A DNA stretch of 64,000 nt from contig CM036634.1 in assembly GCA_020746105.1 (NCBI GenBank), forward strand, positions 3,169,556-3,233,555, in the 5' to 3' direction. Source of the stretch: Trogon surrucura. Taxonomy: Eukaryota; Chordata; Aves; Trogoniformes; Trogonidae. Below are positions 39,153 through 57,470 of the stretch, piece by piece. The stretch's first letter is position 1, and every line of letters begins with the position of its first letter. The translations under genes were made by a program, and so were the position numbers. The notes beneath the pieces were generated by a model that did no database searches, had not been told where the DNA came from, and saw nothing but the letters and a program-made list of their open reading frames with translations.

Positions 39153-39459
39153 ACGGCGTGTATAGGTTTTGTGCACACACTTGTTCCCTTTCCCGGATTC
39201 AGGGTGTGCGCAGATTTGCGCACCCTGGCGCTGAGCTGTGCCGAGAGCGGGGACAGATTAACGCTTGCGCGCACCCCAAAAAAAAAACCCCAAAACCCGT
39301 GCCTAAACCGTAGGTGAAATGTAAATATTCACGCGTGTGCGTGTGACGGATGGGACACGGGTGGCTCCTCGCACTTGCGTAGATGCTCTTGTGCCAGTGG
39401 GCACGTCGAGCTCGTTATCCGCGGCCCCACGCAGGTATGAGTTTGCGATGCGTGCGTGT

Positions 39460-39685
39460 GTGTATATACATATATAAACAGACACGTATATTCACGCCTA
39501 TTTATACAACTCTGAGCTTACGCTGCACGTACAGTTTTAACATCTGCGATTTGCTTAAAATTGAGCAAGGAGAAGGCATTGTGTGCGTTTTTGTAAACTG
39601 TGTGTGTCCGGACTCGTGAATGCATGTGCATACATACACATATATATACATATGTGTGTAAATATATATGTATACTTACATCTGC
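39460..39685. repeat. TA/CA-rich low-complexity tract
   Basis: Clusters of ATATAT, ACATATATA and GTGTGT words are spread over about 220 bases. Similar TA-rich tracts occur at 41030-41110 and 52899-52959. Confidence 0.6.
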
Positions 39686-40011
39686 AAACATACGTGTGCA
39701 AGCTTTCCTGACGCTGGTTTTTCTCCCGTTCTGGCGGTGTTTGGGGCCCAGAAATAGCAGTTCTGGGCTCGGAGGCCGAGCGAGCGGTGCCCGCCGTGGG
39801 TGGAAGCGGGTCCCCATCCCCGGGGAGATGTCGGAGTGGGGGGGCGGGGTGTCGAGTGCGAGGAGAGGCTTTTTCTTTCTGATTTGGGGTAAACTTTCAG
39901 CAGGAAGGTCCTATCCTCTGTAGCAGCACCAGCATCTCCGGGCAGTCAGTGCCAGCCTGACTCTCCGCGGGAGAATCATTTCCTCCGAGGAGTCTTCCCC
40001 TCCACCCCAGG

Positions 40012-40020
40012 TTATTTAAG
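40012..40020 (+). promoter_or_regulatory. Candidate core promoter (TTATTTAAG)
   Basis: An imperfect TATA-like TTATTTAAG is followed by GC-rich sequence containing CAGCTGGACCCAGC, with a predicted start near 40045. A typical promoter layout, but the TATA match is weak. Confidence 0.2.
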
Positions 40021-41634
40021 GGGACCCCGGGCGGAGGAGAGCAGCTGGACCCAGCGCTACACTGGAGCAAATCGGGAGGAAGGAATTTTCCTCCTCCCCC
40101 CCCCCTTATTTTCTTTCTTCTTCTTTTTTTTTTTTTTTTTTCATCCTTGCTGGTGCTTTTTGCTGAGGCTGGCTTCCCCTGGGTGTTTGCAGGGGTTGGG
40201 GGGAGATCTCAGCCTGAGGAAACCGAGTAAATGCAGGCGAGATTTTGCCTGCCGGGAGGGGAAGACTGCCCGCAGTCCTCTCGGTCGGAGTAGGGCTGGG
40301 GAGCCGGGCCTGGGAACACTCACCCTCTGCAATGTTCAGCTCCTGCATGACCTTCTCGCTCTTCCTTAGGTGTTGCTCTCTATTTTCTTTCTCCCTATTT
40401 CTCCTCCTCCTCTTCCTCCTCCTCCTCTCTTTTTCTGTTGGAGGAAACAAGGTTCTAGCTTTTTTTTTCTTTTCTTTTTTTTTTTTTTTTTGGCGTGTGA
40501 AATATTTCTGCAACGGCCGCGAGTGCATCCCCAAATCCCTCTAGGTTGAGCCACCGACTGCATTCGGAGGGATCTGAGCGGGTTGGGGTGGTTAGTGTGT
40601 TGGCTTCCCCCCCCCCTTCCTTTGACAATCTCGTTTGGCTACTAACCGCCTCGATTTACTACTTTTTTTTTTTTTTTTTTTTTTTAATCAGGGCAAATAA
40701 TTGGTTCCCGAAGCACAGTCGAATCTGTGCAAATAACCAGGTTATCATTTACTATATATAGCCCAGCGTGCTTATTTTCAGAGACACCTGAGCATTCATT
40801 TGACAAGTTCCCTTGTTGCTCCAATAGCATTATTTAAAAAAAAAAAAAAAAAGTAAAATAAATGAAGCCGAATAATGCAATCCTCTTGGATTGAGTGGGC
40901 TGCTCCTGGTGAAACAGGAGCTTTGCTAAGGATTTCCCCCTTTTTCATTCCAAGAAAAGAGGATTTTCCTGGAGTTTCCAGCAACTTCGTCCCTGCTTCT
41001 GTGATACACACTCATATATGATATATACGCCCTCACACCCACATATATACATATGCATTGTATGTATCGGCATGTGAATATATATATATATATTTACGGG
41101 TATATATGCACACGCTCAGCTACATGTAGAGGTTGCACAAGCACAGTCTAGCTGTATGTTGTGTAGCACAAAATGGATTTCTTCGGAGAGAGAAAAAAAG
41201 CAGGAATCGCACTGATAGGGCTTTAAAAAGAGGAGAATAATACAAATTAACCTTCCATTACTGCTGCAGTCAACCATGACAGAATAGGCCAGTTGCGTGG
41301 TTGGTGACGTCTCCGTGTCCTATAGGAGCAAAGCTCGTGAGATAGCAGCTATCGCCTTGAACTCTCTTTATTTTATTGGAGTATGGCTGGTAATAAACAG
41401 TAATATTTAATTTGTCTGAGACCACAAACCGGCTTCTAGCTGGAAGGCTCCTTCGCCTTGACATTACGGTCCAAGAGAGCCTGGACTTGCCGTCCTTTTC
41501 CCAGCCGCTTTTTTTTTTTTTTTCCTTCCTTCTTCATCCCCCTCCCCAACCTGCAGACGGAAATAAATTCGATTTATTTGCGTCGTTTTCAGCTTGCCTT
41601 CAAGGTGTTTGAGAGCTAGTTTGGCATTGGAGAG

Positions 41635-41640
41635 GTGAGT
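41635..41640 (+). other. Strong splice-donor-like site (AG|GTGAGT)
   Basis: A perfect AG|GTGAGT donor follows a short ordinary-composition stretch. It could end an untranslated TBX5 exon. It is listed as an alternative to the candidate exon ending at 44169. Confidence 0.2.
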
Positions 41641-42531
41641 GCTTTCCCAGGCAGCGGCCGTGCTCGGGTTCCCTCTTCCAAACTTCAGAGATTTTCACTT
41701 TTGCCTTTCTTTCCGGCGAGGGGAGGGAAGCTCGTGTTCTCTCTCGCCAGCACCTGCCAGAAACCTTTCTCCTCAGTGCTTTAATTAACTTTTTAAAGAG
41801 AAAAAAACCCCTCTTCTTTCGGACGAATACCTTGGGGGATGCTCCCCAGCACACGTGCGGTGCGGTGAGCGGCGGCTGCAGCCACGGCGGTCGCTCTCGG
41901 CCGTCCTTCCCCCCCAGCGCCCGGCACCGAGGAGATCGCCTGCTTTAGGCTGTTTTGGTTTTGTTTTGCTTCGTTTTTTCCTCTTTTTTACCCACCTCGA
42001 TTTGCGCCTTTCTGAGCAGCACTCACGCGATGGGAAGGGCTTTGCCCGGTGCCCGGTCGCCCCAAGGCCGGGGCCTCTCCCTCCGCCGCGAGGGGAAGAA
42101 CCGGCCGATTTGCTCATCGTTTATTTGTGTTTGGAAGGGCTCCACGGCTCCTTTCCCCTCTAAAAATAATGAAATATGGTACAAGCTTTGCTCTGTTTGT
42201 TTAAGTAGCGTTCTCTGGCTTATTCTCTGCGTCTACAAGTGCAGTTATTTTATTATTCTTATTTGCAACCGTTTGCTGTTGGCTGTTTCTTCTCAAGTAG
42301 TTCTTGGAACTAGCGTGCACATAGAAAGGGTTTGGGAGGTGCCAAACGACACCCCCACACTCACCCCCCTCCCCAAAAGCCGCTCACCCCCAGACTTTTC
42401 TCTTCCTCACCTCAAACTTTCAGAGGGTTCCGGTGTTATCGCGCCCTGCGAGAGCTGGGAGCAAGGGTGGATTTGCTGAAAACTTCCGCGAAATGCAAAA
42501 AAGATGACTGTAAGGCAGAAAAGAGTGAAGC

Positions 42532-42538
42532 TTTTTTT

Positions 42539-42570
<32 letters not shown>
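42532..42570. repeat. T9G30 homopolymer run
   Basis: Nine thymines are followed directly by thirty guanines, then ACGACACACC. Thirty guanines can fold into G-quadruplex structures and are hard to replicate and sequence, so the true length is uncertain. Frames reading through it encode polyglycine or polyproline and are not genes. Confidence 0.9.
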
Positions 42571-42572
<2 letters not shown>

Positions 42573-43147
42573 GACACACCGACGAAAAGAGGGTGGGGGC
42601 AGGAGGAGGAGGAGGGTGGGCAGAGGAGATCTAAACCATGCCATTTATTCCGAGTCTTATCAAAAATCCGCCTCGCCAATCTGGTTCTCTTCAGCCTGCA
42701 GAATGCGACAGGGAGGCTGTTTACCCTGCGCTGACCTATTCAACTTTACCCTCCAAATAATACATTAAAAAAAAAAAAAGGGGAGCGAAGGAAGATGCAG
42801 ATAAAGCCACATCCCCGCTCCTCGCTGACGGGTTGATTATTTGAGCTCCGGGGGGCTGCGGCCCTCGGCCCTGGGGCGGGCGAGCAGAGCTGCAAGGGGT
42901 GAGGAAGAGGATGGGGAAGGGCAGGGGCAGGAGCCTAGATGCCTCCAGGAGAGGGGACAAGGGCCACAACTCCAAGCAGATACTCCGGCGTCCACCTTTG
43001 CTGGCCTTCAGTCTCGCTCCGCTGCGTTGCGTCTTTTAAAAAAAATTATTTTTTTTTTTTTCTCCCAGGTTATACATCCTAGGCGAGTCCGTTTGGGGGG
43101 GGGATTCCACCCCATACCCCCCCAATAAAAGGCCTATGAGCTATAAC

Positions 43148-43156
43148 AAATATAAA
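43148..43156 (+). promoter_or_regulatory. TBX5: Candidate TATA box with upstream CCAAT
   Basis: CCAATAAAAGG at about 43120 and AATATAAAGC at 43148-43157 lie just upstream of a G-rich segment. Predicted starts would be about 43150-43190, some 1 kb before the candidate exon end at 44169. This is the TATA-like site nearest to the first coding exon that I noted. Confidence 0.25.
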
Positions 43157-43179
43157 GCTGGGCTTAAATCCATACCTCT

Positions 43180-43510
43180 AGGCTGCCTTTGGGGGCGGCG
43201 GGGGGGGGTGTGGGGGGGGCGGTGCGAGGTTAGCATAGCCAGCGATTTATTTAAAGGGGTGAGGGACGGGAGGGTGGTGGGATATTCCCAGACGCTGAAT
43301 TTTCTCTTTGGTTGGGAGAGATGGATGGAGGAGGGAGGGAGCGGGGAAGGAGGTAAGGGAGAAGGGGGGGGAGGGTTGCTGGGGAGTTCGATGATTGTCT
43401 TTGTGCCTTGTTCTTGTTTGCCGGCCAGAAAAATAGGCTGGAAAAGGAGGTTTCGGGGGAGGGGGTGGGGGGGGGGGGAGGGAAGAGAAGGGGCGGGAGG
43501 GAGGGCTGTG
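43180..43510. other. G-quadruplex-prone G-rich segment
   Basis: Many runs of four or more guanines occur, densest at 43197-43225 and 43447-43505. With the T9G30 run this makes 42.5-43.5 kb the strongest G-quadruplex candidate zone of the window, on the TBX5 coding strand. Confidence 0.7.
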
Positions 43511-43899
43511 TGAGAGTGAGTCTCTCCGGAGCAGGATCCCAGCTGGTTGGGCAGTGGGTCCCGGCACTTGGCGAAAGGAGCTGGACGAGCCCACGTCACC
43601 GCCGCCCTCCGCTCCGCGCCCGGCTCCGCGCAGCCACGGCGGCAGCGCCGCGAACCTGCCCGGAGGAGCGGCGGCTGCCAGCCCGCCCGAAACTTTTTTT
43701 TTAATTATTATTTTTTTGCAAGGGGGTGCTGTTTTCTTTTTCCTCTCTTTCGCCCTTGCCCTCTTTTTTTTTATTACTGTTTTTATTTTTTTTAAAAAAA
43801 GATTATTTTTTGTCGGGGAGTAGAAAGAGCGGGGTGGGGAAAACTGTATCTTCCAGATCAAGCTGAGAAAGGGGTGGGGGTGGGGGTTTTATCTTGGTC

Positions 43900-44169
43900 T
43901 CAGGATCCTTTCTAGTGCGTCTGACAACCTGGAAGTGTTTGGAGAGAGCAGGAGAGAGAGAGAGAGGAGCAGGCAGCGGGCTTGCATTGGAGAGATTTTT
44001 TTCTTCCAGGCTGGGTTTTCACATGCTGATCCGCAAATAAATAAATAAAAGGAAATATGCACACGAGAAGCCTGATCCCATTGTAATTTCCATTGCAAAG
44101 GGGGAAAATAGACACACACACACTATGTATGTGGAGATGCATTGAATTGCATGGAATTCAACGAGCAAG
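43900..44169 (+). other. TBX5: Candidate TBX5 first (untranslated or alternative coding) exon
   Basis: This stretch has ordinary exon-like composition within homopolymer-rich DNA and ends in CAAG|GTAACG, a usable splice donor. Its start is unknown; 43900 is only a guess. It has several short upstream frames. The last ATG, at 44151, reads MEFNEQ plus one base up to the donor. Splicing to the acceptor before 46677 would keep this frame open into the normal TBX5 start (see findings). Whether it is 5' untranslated sequence, an alternative N-terminus or not transcribed cannot be told from sequence alone. Confidence 0.3.
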
Positions 44170-46125
44170 GTAACGGCTCTTCCATTGCCATGTATGTCCG
44201 TCGGTGTCTGTAATCCGTGTGTGCCGGGTGTGCGAGCGAGGGAGAGCGAAAGTGGCTGGCTGGGGGCATTGTTAGACACAAATTGTCTCTGCCGAGGAGC
44301 TGCGAGGCCTCGGGAGACGTGGGGTGCCGGGGAAGGAGGGGGGGCTGCTCTCGCCAGGGCTCCCGCGGCCGGTGTGTGGGGCTGGGGAGGCGGGGGAGAC
44401 CGGGGAGAAGCTGGAACAAAAGCAAAAGGGGTGGGTATGTCTTTTTTTTTTTTTTTTTTCTTTCCCCCCCTTTTTTATTTCATCCTGCAAACCCACTTGG
44501 TGCTACTTTAGCGAGGCAAGATGTATTTTTCATACAGCCACCGCGGCCTGGTTCTGTCAAGCTCCATTTCTTCTCAGAAGCTCTTTAAAGGGGAAAAAAA
44601 ATAGAAGCCACGGATCGCCAATTGTTCTTAGTTGTTGGGTTATTTTTTTGCCATCACGCCCCCCGTTTTTTTTTTTTGTGATTATTATTATTTTTATGTC
44701 TGCTTAATTATGTCTCGACGCGGGGGCTCGCTGGAGCCGGGCTGCCCTGCGCTGCCATAGCTGGGTCCCTCTTTGTTTTAATAAACGTGTTTTATTTTTA
44801 TTTTCCCCCCCTCCTTCTTCCCCCCCCCCCCAACTTTGCCAGCTCAGGGGGAATAATAGTTCCAAGCTGGAGGAAAATCGATTTAAAAAACAAAAAATAA
44901 CAGGCACTTTCCAAGCTGCAGCAAGAAGAAAAAAAAATAATAAAACCCCAAACCATCACACAACAGTCCAGAGGGAAGAAAAAAAAAAAAAAAAGGAGGA
45001 GGGGAAGAGAAATCCTTAAATGGTCCCTGGAGCTGCGGGTCTGCCCCGCGGGCTGTGCTCGGGTCCGGGGCTCCCGCAGCGCCCCTCGGCCCCACTTCCG
45101 CGCACTTTCCGCGCTCGGAGCTGTTCTGCTTCGCCCTTCGGTCCCTCAGTGCCGGGAGTCTGGCTGGTGTGCGGTGGGGAAAGAGCGTTCGGGGAGGGAG
45201 AGGGGCAAAGGCCGTTTTTGTACGCGATCTTTAGCTCCAGAGCCGTGGACCCGGAGTCCCTTCGCTTTTTGTCCTGTTAAATTATATATACGTGTATGTA
45301 TATATTCACTACCACTAGCGGGGAAGATAATTTTCTCCCCCCCCTCCTTTCCACTCCCAATTTTTCCTCCGCATTTAAAGGAGAATTGCCCTTCCCCCCC
45401 CCCCCCCCCTTTTTTTTTTGTTTTTTTTTAAAAGGTTTTTAAATATTGTTGAGGGGAGAAGAACTCATCTCAAAACATTCTCATGTACTTAAACCCAATA
45501 TTGCCTCCATATGGTTGGCCTTTCAAAAATGAATCCCCTTCTTTGAAACATGCAAGCGATATTTTTTTAAAGCTACTAAAACTCTGAACTCCTTTAAGAA
45601 CAAAAAAAACCCCTAACAGATAATTCAATTTCTTTTATATTTTTTCTTTCTGTTTTTTTTTTTTTTTGGTGTTGTGCGCTGCTTCGAAACTTTTATCGTT
45701 CCTGACAGAGCCTTTAAAGCTACGTCAAAATACTGCTTTTTAAAACTTACCGTTGTTACTCACATCAGATGTAAAGCTTGTATTGTTTTGGTTCGTTTTC
45801 TTCCCTGGTGCACTTTTACTCTACACGTTATGACTGAGTTCACTTCAGCCGTTCAGCCCCAATTCCACTCCCCGTTCACCAGCCCGAGTGTGCGTTACCT
45901 TGCACAGCGTCTCGACCGGTTGATTTATTTGCATTTTTATATTTTTCATTATCTTGTCCATTCTTTTCTTGCAGCTGTCCGGGATGGGGCAGATAAAAGT
46001 TTGGGGTTTTTTGTTTGTTCTGTTTTGGTTTTTTTTTTACAAAAAGTTGAATTTTCTTTAGAAATGAGGTTATACAAGGGATTTCTCGTGTCGGTGGTAT
46101 TTGCCTGGTTGAAACTGGAATGGGG

Positions 46126-46166
46126 TGAAAGCTCCCACTGTCCTGGGAGAAAAGTGGGAGCTTTCA
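46126..46166. other. Perfect 14-bp inverted repeat (hairpin)
   Basis: TGAAAGCTCCCACT (46126-46139) and AGTGGGAGCTTTCA (46153-46166) are exact reverse complements with a 13-base loop. It lies 0.5 kb upstream of the first coding exon, in the probable first intron. It can form a stable hairpin in DNA or in the pre-mRNA. It has no T-tract and is not a bacterial-type terminator. Confidence 0.85.
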
Positions 46167-46676
46167 GCCCCCCCGGGGGGAATCGGAGGTGTTCAAGGGT
46201 CGGGGGAGGCTCTGCTCCCCCTCCACCTCGGAACCCCGACCTCCAGCGTCACTTGTGCGATGAGTTAGCCAACTCCCAGCCCTCCGGTGCCTTGCTCCTG
46301 CCAGACAGACCTAAAATACGCTGTTTACCTTTTCCAAAAAGATGCATTTAATAATATCGCCTCCCCCTTCCCCTCCCTCTCTCTCTCTCCCTCCCCACCC
46401 CTTTACCCCCCCTCCCCCCCACCCTCCCCAAATCCTATCATCCCTTGCGGGTTGCGATAATAAATAAAAGTCTTTATTTCTCCCTCTCCCAAAGTTAAAG
46501 GGCCTTGCTCCCTCCCCGGGCAGCTGGAAGTGAGTTTTGCGGGCGGCGCGGGTTTGTCGGGCAGCCCTGCCCGGCGCTCCGGCTCGCTTATGTAGACACA
46601 TATATATATTTTATTAAACGTCAGCGTTGACTTATGCGTCTCTTATCTCTGCTCTCTCCTCGATGTGTGCCTGCAG

Positions 46677-46705
46677 TGGGGGATTCAGCGAAGGAAGCTC
46701 GTAAC
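46677..46705 (+). other. TBX5: TBX5 5' untranslated part of first coding exon
   Basis: A good splice acceptor (CT-rich tract, then GTGTGCCTGCAG) ends at 46676, so the exon carrying the start codon probably begins at 46677. These 29 bases would be untranslated in the standard transcript. The reading frame of the start codon is open through them. Confidence 0.65.
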
Positions 46706-46852
46706 ATGGCGGATAGCGAGGAAGGCTTTGGGCTCCCGACCACGCCGGCGGACTCGGAGGCCAAAGAGCTCCAGGCTGAAGCCAAGCAGGACACTCAGCT
46801 GGGGGCCACCAGCAAATCCCCCACCTCGCCCCAGGCAGCCTTCACCCAGCAG
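46706..46852 (+). CDS. TBX5: TBX5 coding exon 1 (residues 1-49)
   Basis: The exon starts with ATG at 46706 ([10 protein letters not shown]) and ends with QAAFTQQ before the donor CAG|GTAAGG. It encodes the 49-residue N-terminal region ahead of the T-box. The length equals that of human TBX5, and the first residues (MAD), EGFGL and the final SPQAAFTQQ are shared. The middle ([13 protein letters not shown] and on) follows the sauropsid version and not the mammalian one, which is the best evidence for the organism. The region is acidic and in other species contributes to nuclear localisation and to contact with NKX2-5 and GATA4. The exon ends in phase 0. The start is chosen by homology; an in-frame extension upstream is open but not needed. 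Confidence 0.95.
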
Positions 46853-54431
<7,579 letters not shown>

Positions 54432-54584
54432 ATCATCCTGAACTCCATGCACAAGTACCAGCCGCGGCTCCACATCGTGAAAGCGGACGAGAACAACGGG
54501 TTCGGCTCCAAGAACACCGCCTTCTGCACCCACGTCTTCCCGGAGACCGCCTTCATCGCCGTCACCTCCTACCAAAACCACAAG
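54432..54584 (+). CDS. TBX5: TBX5 coding exon 5 (T-box, residues 171-221)
   Basis: The 153-base exon starts [20 protein letters not shown], continues through [20 protein letters not shown] and ends [11 protein letters not shown]. It contains the conserved MHKYQPR and VTSYQN signatures of the T-box. Both ends are phase 0, so the exon adds exactly 51 codons. The donor is AAG|GTGAGG. An 80-base gap separates it from a long pyrimidine tandem array in the next intron. Confidence 0.97.
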
Positions 54585-54780
54585 GTGAGGAGCTGGGCCG
54601 GGCTCTCCCTCCCTCCTGCCGCTGCTCCTTCTGAGGGCCTCGTCTTTCCTTTCCCCTTCTTCCCACATTTTTTTTTTTTCTAGTTTTCCCCTTCTCCTTT
54701 TTCTCTTACCCCTTCTTTTACCTTTTCCCTTTCTCCTTTTTCTCCTATTCCTTTTTCTTTCCCCTTCCATTTTTCATTTT

Positions 54781-55260
54781 CCCCTTCTCCTTTTTCTCCT
54801 TCCCCTTCTCCTTTTTCTCCTTCCCCTTCTCCTTTTTCTCCTTCCCCTTCTCCTTTTTCTCCTTCCCCTTCTCCTTTTTCTCCTTCCCCTTCTCTTTCAC
54901 CTTCCATTTTTCTTTTCCCCCTTCTCCTTTTTCTTTTCCCCCTTCTCCTTTTTCTTTTCCCCCTTCTCCTTTTTCTTTTCCCCCTTCTCCTTTTTCTTTT
55001 CCCCCTTCTCCTTTTTCTTTTCCCCCTTCTCCTTTTTCTTTTCCCCCTTCTCCTTTTTCTTTTCCCCCTTCTCCTTTTTCTTTTCCCCCTTCTCCTTTTT
55101 CTTTTCCCCCTTCTCCTTTTTCTTTTCCCCCTTCTCCTTTTTCTTTTCCCCCTTCTCCTTTTTCTTTTCCCCCTTCTCCTTTTTCTTTTCCCCCTTCTCC
55201 TTTTTCTTTTCCCCCTTCTCCTTTTTCTTTTCCCCCTTCTCCTTTTTCTTTTCCCCCTTC
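54781..55260. repeat. 21-bp homopyrimidine minisatellite (two related arrays)
   Basis: Array 1 (54781-54896) has five full 21-bp units of type CCCCTTCTCC-TTTTTCTCCTT plus a partial unit. Array 2 (54917-55260) has sixteen full 21-bp units of type CCCCCTTCTCC-TTTTTCTTTT plus eight bases, almost without variation. The coding strand is nearly pure pyrimidine from about 54690 to 55270. Such DNA can form a triplex, and the array is probably length-variable. The long minus-strand frames rich in Lys, Arg, Gly and Glu are products of the repeat and not genes. Confidence 0.95.
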
Positions 55261-57405
55261 TTTCCCTTTCCTCCCGCCACACACCCATCCCATCCCCTCT
55301 GTTATTCCTGGCCACACATCCAAAGCATCTAAAGACGGGACTTTGGGCGAGACGAGGGGGGAATTAGCTCAACAGGATGGTTTGCTCAGAGAGGAGACGA
55401 CCAACGGAGGAAGTTGGCTTTATCTTCTTTCCCCCCTCCTCCTCCTTCATCGGTCAAAGGCTCGTAATCTGGAGAAGGGAGCCCGGCGCTCCCCTCCGCG
55501 GCCGCGGAGCTGATAACCCGGGCTGGCCGCGCTCAGGCCCTTTGTTCGGGGACCGGCTCCTTCCCTGGCCGCTCTTGGGGAGGTCGGCGGGGGGCTGCGG
55601 GCTTGGCACCGAGGAGGCCCTGGAAGGAAAGGGAGGCTCTGCGCCTGAAATCAGCTCCCTGTCTGCCCAAGAAAAACAAAGCAAAAAAAAATTAATCAAG
55701 TAAGGTTTTCTTGGGGTGACGCCGAGCAGGCATACTTGGGTTCCCGCTGTCCCCTCCTTTCCCTGCTCACTTCACGAGGAAGGTGCAGGGCTGGGGAGGA
55801 AGGCTCAGGGCTGAGGTAGTTCCCAGCAGATGAATTAGGGATGCTTTTCACTAACTGACTCTCACCTCAGCCCACAGACCCCCATGAAAAGCTAACTTCC
55901 ATCCACAAAAAAAGCAAATTTCTCCCCCAATCTCATAAAAAGAGATTGCTGTAAAGTTTTACTTGTACTTACGGGCAGGTAGGATGCTCCTTTGCACTTG
56001 ACAGCATAAAATAATTGTTTTTCAAATGGAGAAATATCATTTAGCACCCTGGATAAAATCCTAGATGCTTTCCTGGAAATGTGTGTAGGAAGCTCCTAAA
56101 CCTGCACAAAATAATTGCGTTTCCTCTGACCTTCATTTGGCAAGGGAGAGGCAGAAAGCAGGGGTAGGCTGGAGAAGAAAGAGTGTTTCACTGTAACTAG
56201 GGAGAAAAGAAAATACTTCCCTGCCCTTTAAAATAGGAGCTGTTGGCACGACCAGGACAAGCAAACTGAGTCCAAATTGAGTCCTCGCCAAATTATGCCT
56301 TAAATTATAACTCCACTGTGGATGCTATAAAATCAAGTTTAACTTCTGCTTGATGGATTCGGAGAAAGAATATAACATTAATAGAAATGGGAGTTAATAA
56401 AACAGGACACACTGCTTGTTTTAAAGGCATTTCCCTATGAGAAAACAGACCTGAATTTAACTGCTTTCCTTTGAAGAAAAATAGGACTGTTTTATAGAAA
56501 GAGAAATTATCATGCAAATAAAACAAAAGCAAAGCAGAAACATGTAAGTACAGTAGTTTGGGAAAACTGCCATATTAGGAGGAGCAGGAATATTTGATTG
56601 TAAATCAACAACATCTGCTTGATAAGAAATGACATCTGCGTATCTGTCTCTGTCAAAACATACGCACTGACAAACTCATGAATCCCTACAGACACACACA
56701 CGCTTGCATCCCAGCAGACACATGCACCCGCACACAGACACCACCATTACACACCCCCCTGCACATTTTACATACACTTACATCCCTTCCCTCCTTCCCA
56801 CCCCCCACCACCAGCACACGCATTCCTCTTCTTACTGTGCTGAATCATTGGGGGAACAAATAGAAAGTGGCTGTAGCCCCAAGATAAAGACCCAATTGAG
56901 AAAGATAGAGCCATAAAAATAAACCAGGGAATGATCTACCCTAAATGGCATCTCCCTCTAGGGAAGGGAATAAAACTTGTAGCTTGCCCCAGTGCAGACA
57001 GAGAACAACACCAGGGCTGAGGCGCTGCGCAGCTGATGCTGTTGCAGACACTGGCTGTGTGCAAGGGATGACATCCTTCAGCCAGGTCGAGTGGCAAGTG
57101 GGGTCTTTTCTACAGGCAGAAACCCATGTCCAGCTTTCACAGCTGAGGTGTTGCTTGGCAAATCCGATTTCTGTGTTGCAATGTGGATTGCGTCACCCAT
57201 TGCCAAAAGCGATTGCGGTTCCACTGTCTGTGTCCCTACGCATCAAGCTCCCCACAGAGGGTCTGCATGTCCATCCCTATGTCTCTCTGTCAGTGCATCA
57301 CCTATTTTTCCCCATTTACAGCCATCTCTCACTTCCACCCATCACCTGTACCACATCCTTCACCCAAACTTTCCTATCCGCATGATCACACCCAGTTTGT
57401 ATCCA

Positions 57406-57470
57406 CCAATGTATTTTACACACAGTTTTATACACCTGTGTGTTTTACACACACACAATTTTACAAATTC
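57406..57470. repeat. TTTTACACAC-type short tandem repeat
   Basis: Four loose copies of a TTTTACACAC-like unit occur with CTGTGTG spacers. A low-complexity tract in the intron. Confidence 0.5.

Larger units (their letters stand above)
32400..46600. other. TBX5: Broad CpG-rich TBX5 promoter region
   Basis: CpG-rich sequence dominates from here and continues through coding intron 4. Dense clusters at about 32500-33300, 34090-34560, 36150-36350, 38450-38950, 41860-42120, 43560-43690 and 45020-45250 alternate with long homopolymers and TA-rich tracts. Developmental transcription factor genes typically sit in such wide unmethylated domains. The TBX5 transcription start must lie somewhere in this interval or upstream, because the first coding exon begins with a splice acceptor at 46676. 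I cannot fix it from sequence alone; individual candidates are listed separately. Confidence 0.6.

Noticed and set aside
39002-39317. Open frames reading Tyr-Ile repeats
   Set aside because: These are translations of the TA-rich minisatellite.
42407-42734. Polyglycine and polyproline open frames
   Set aside because: They come from the G30 homopolymer.
45674-46351. Plus-strand open frame of 225 codons upstream of the first coding exon
   Set aside because: It has some hydrophobic stretches but no recognisable domain, runs through T-rich tracts and lies in the putative first intron.
54781-55260. Regular 21-bp repeats as a CRISPR-like array
   Set aside because: Units are directly adjacent with no unique spacers, and the locus is vertebrate.
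54680-55323. Long minus-strand frames rich in Lys, Arg, Gly and Glu
   Set aside because: All three minus frames stay open because the 21-bp purine repeat has no stop codons; they are repeat artefacts.
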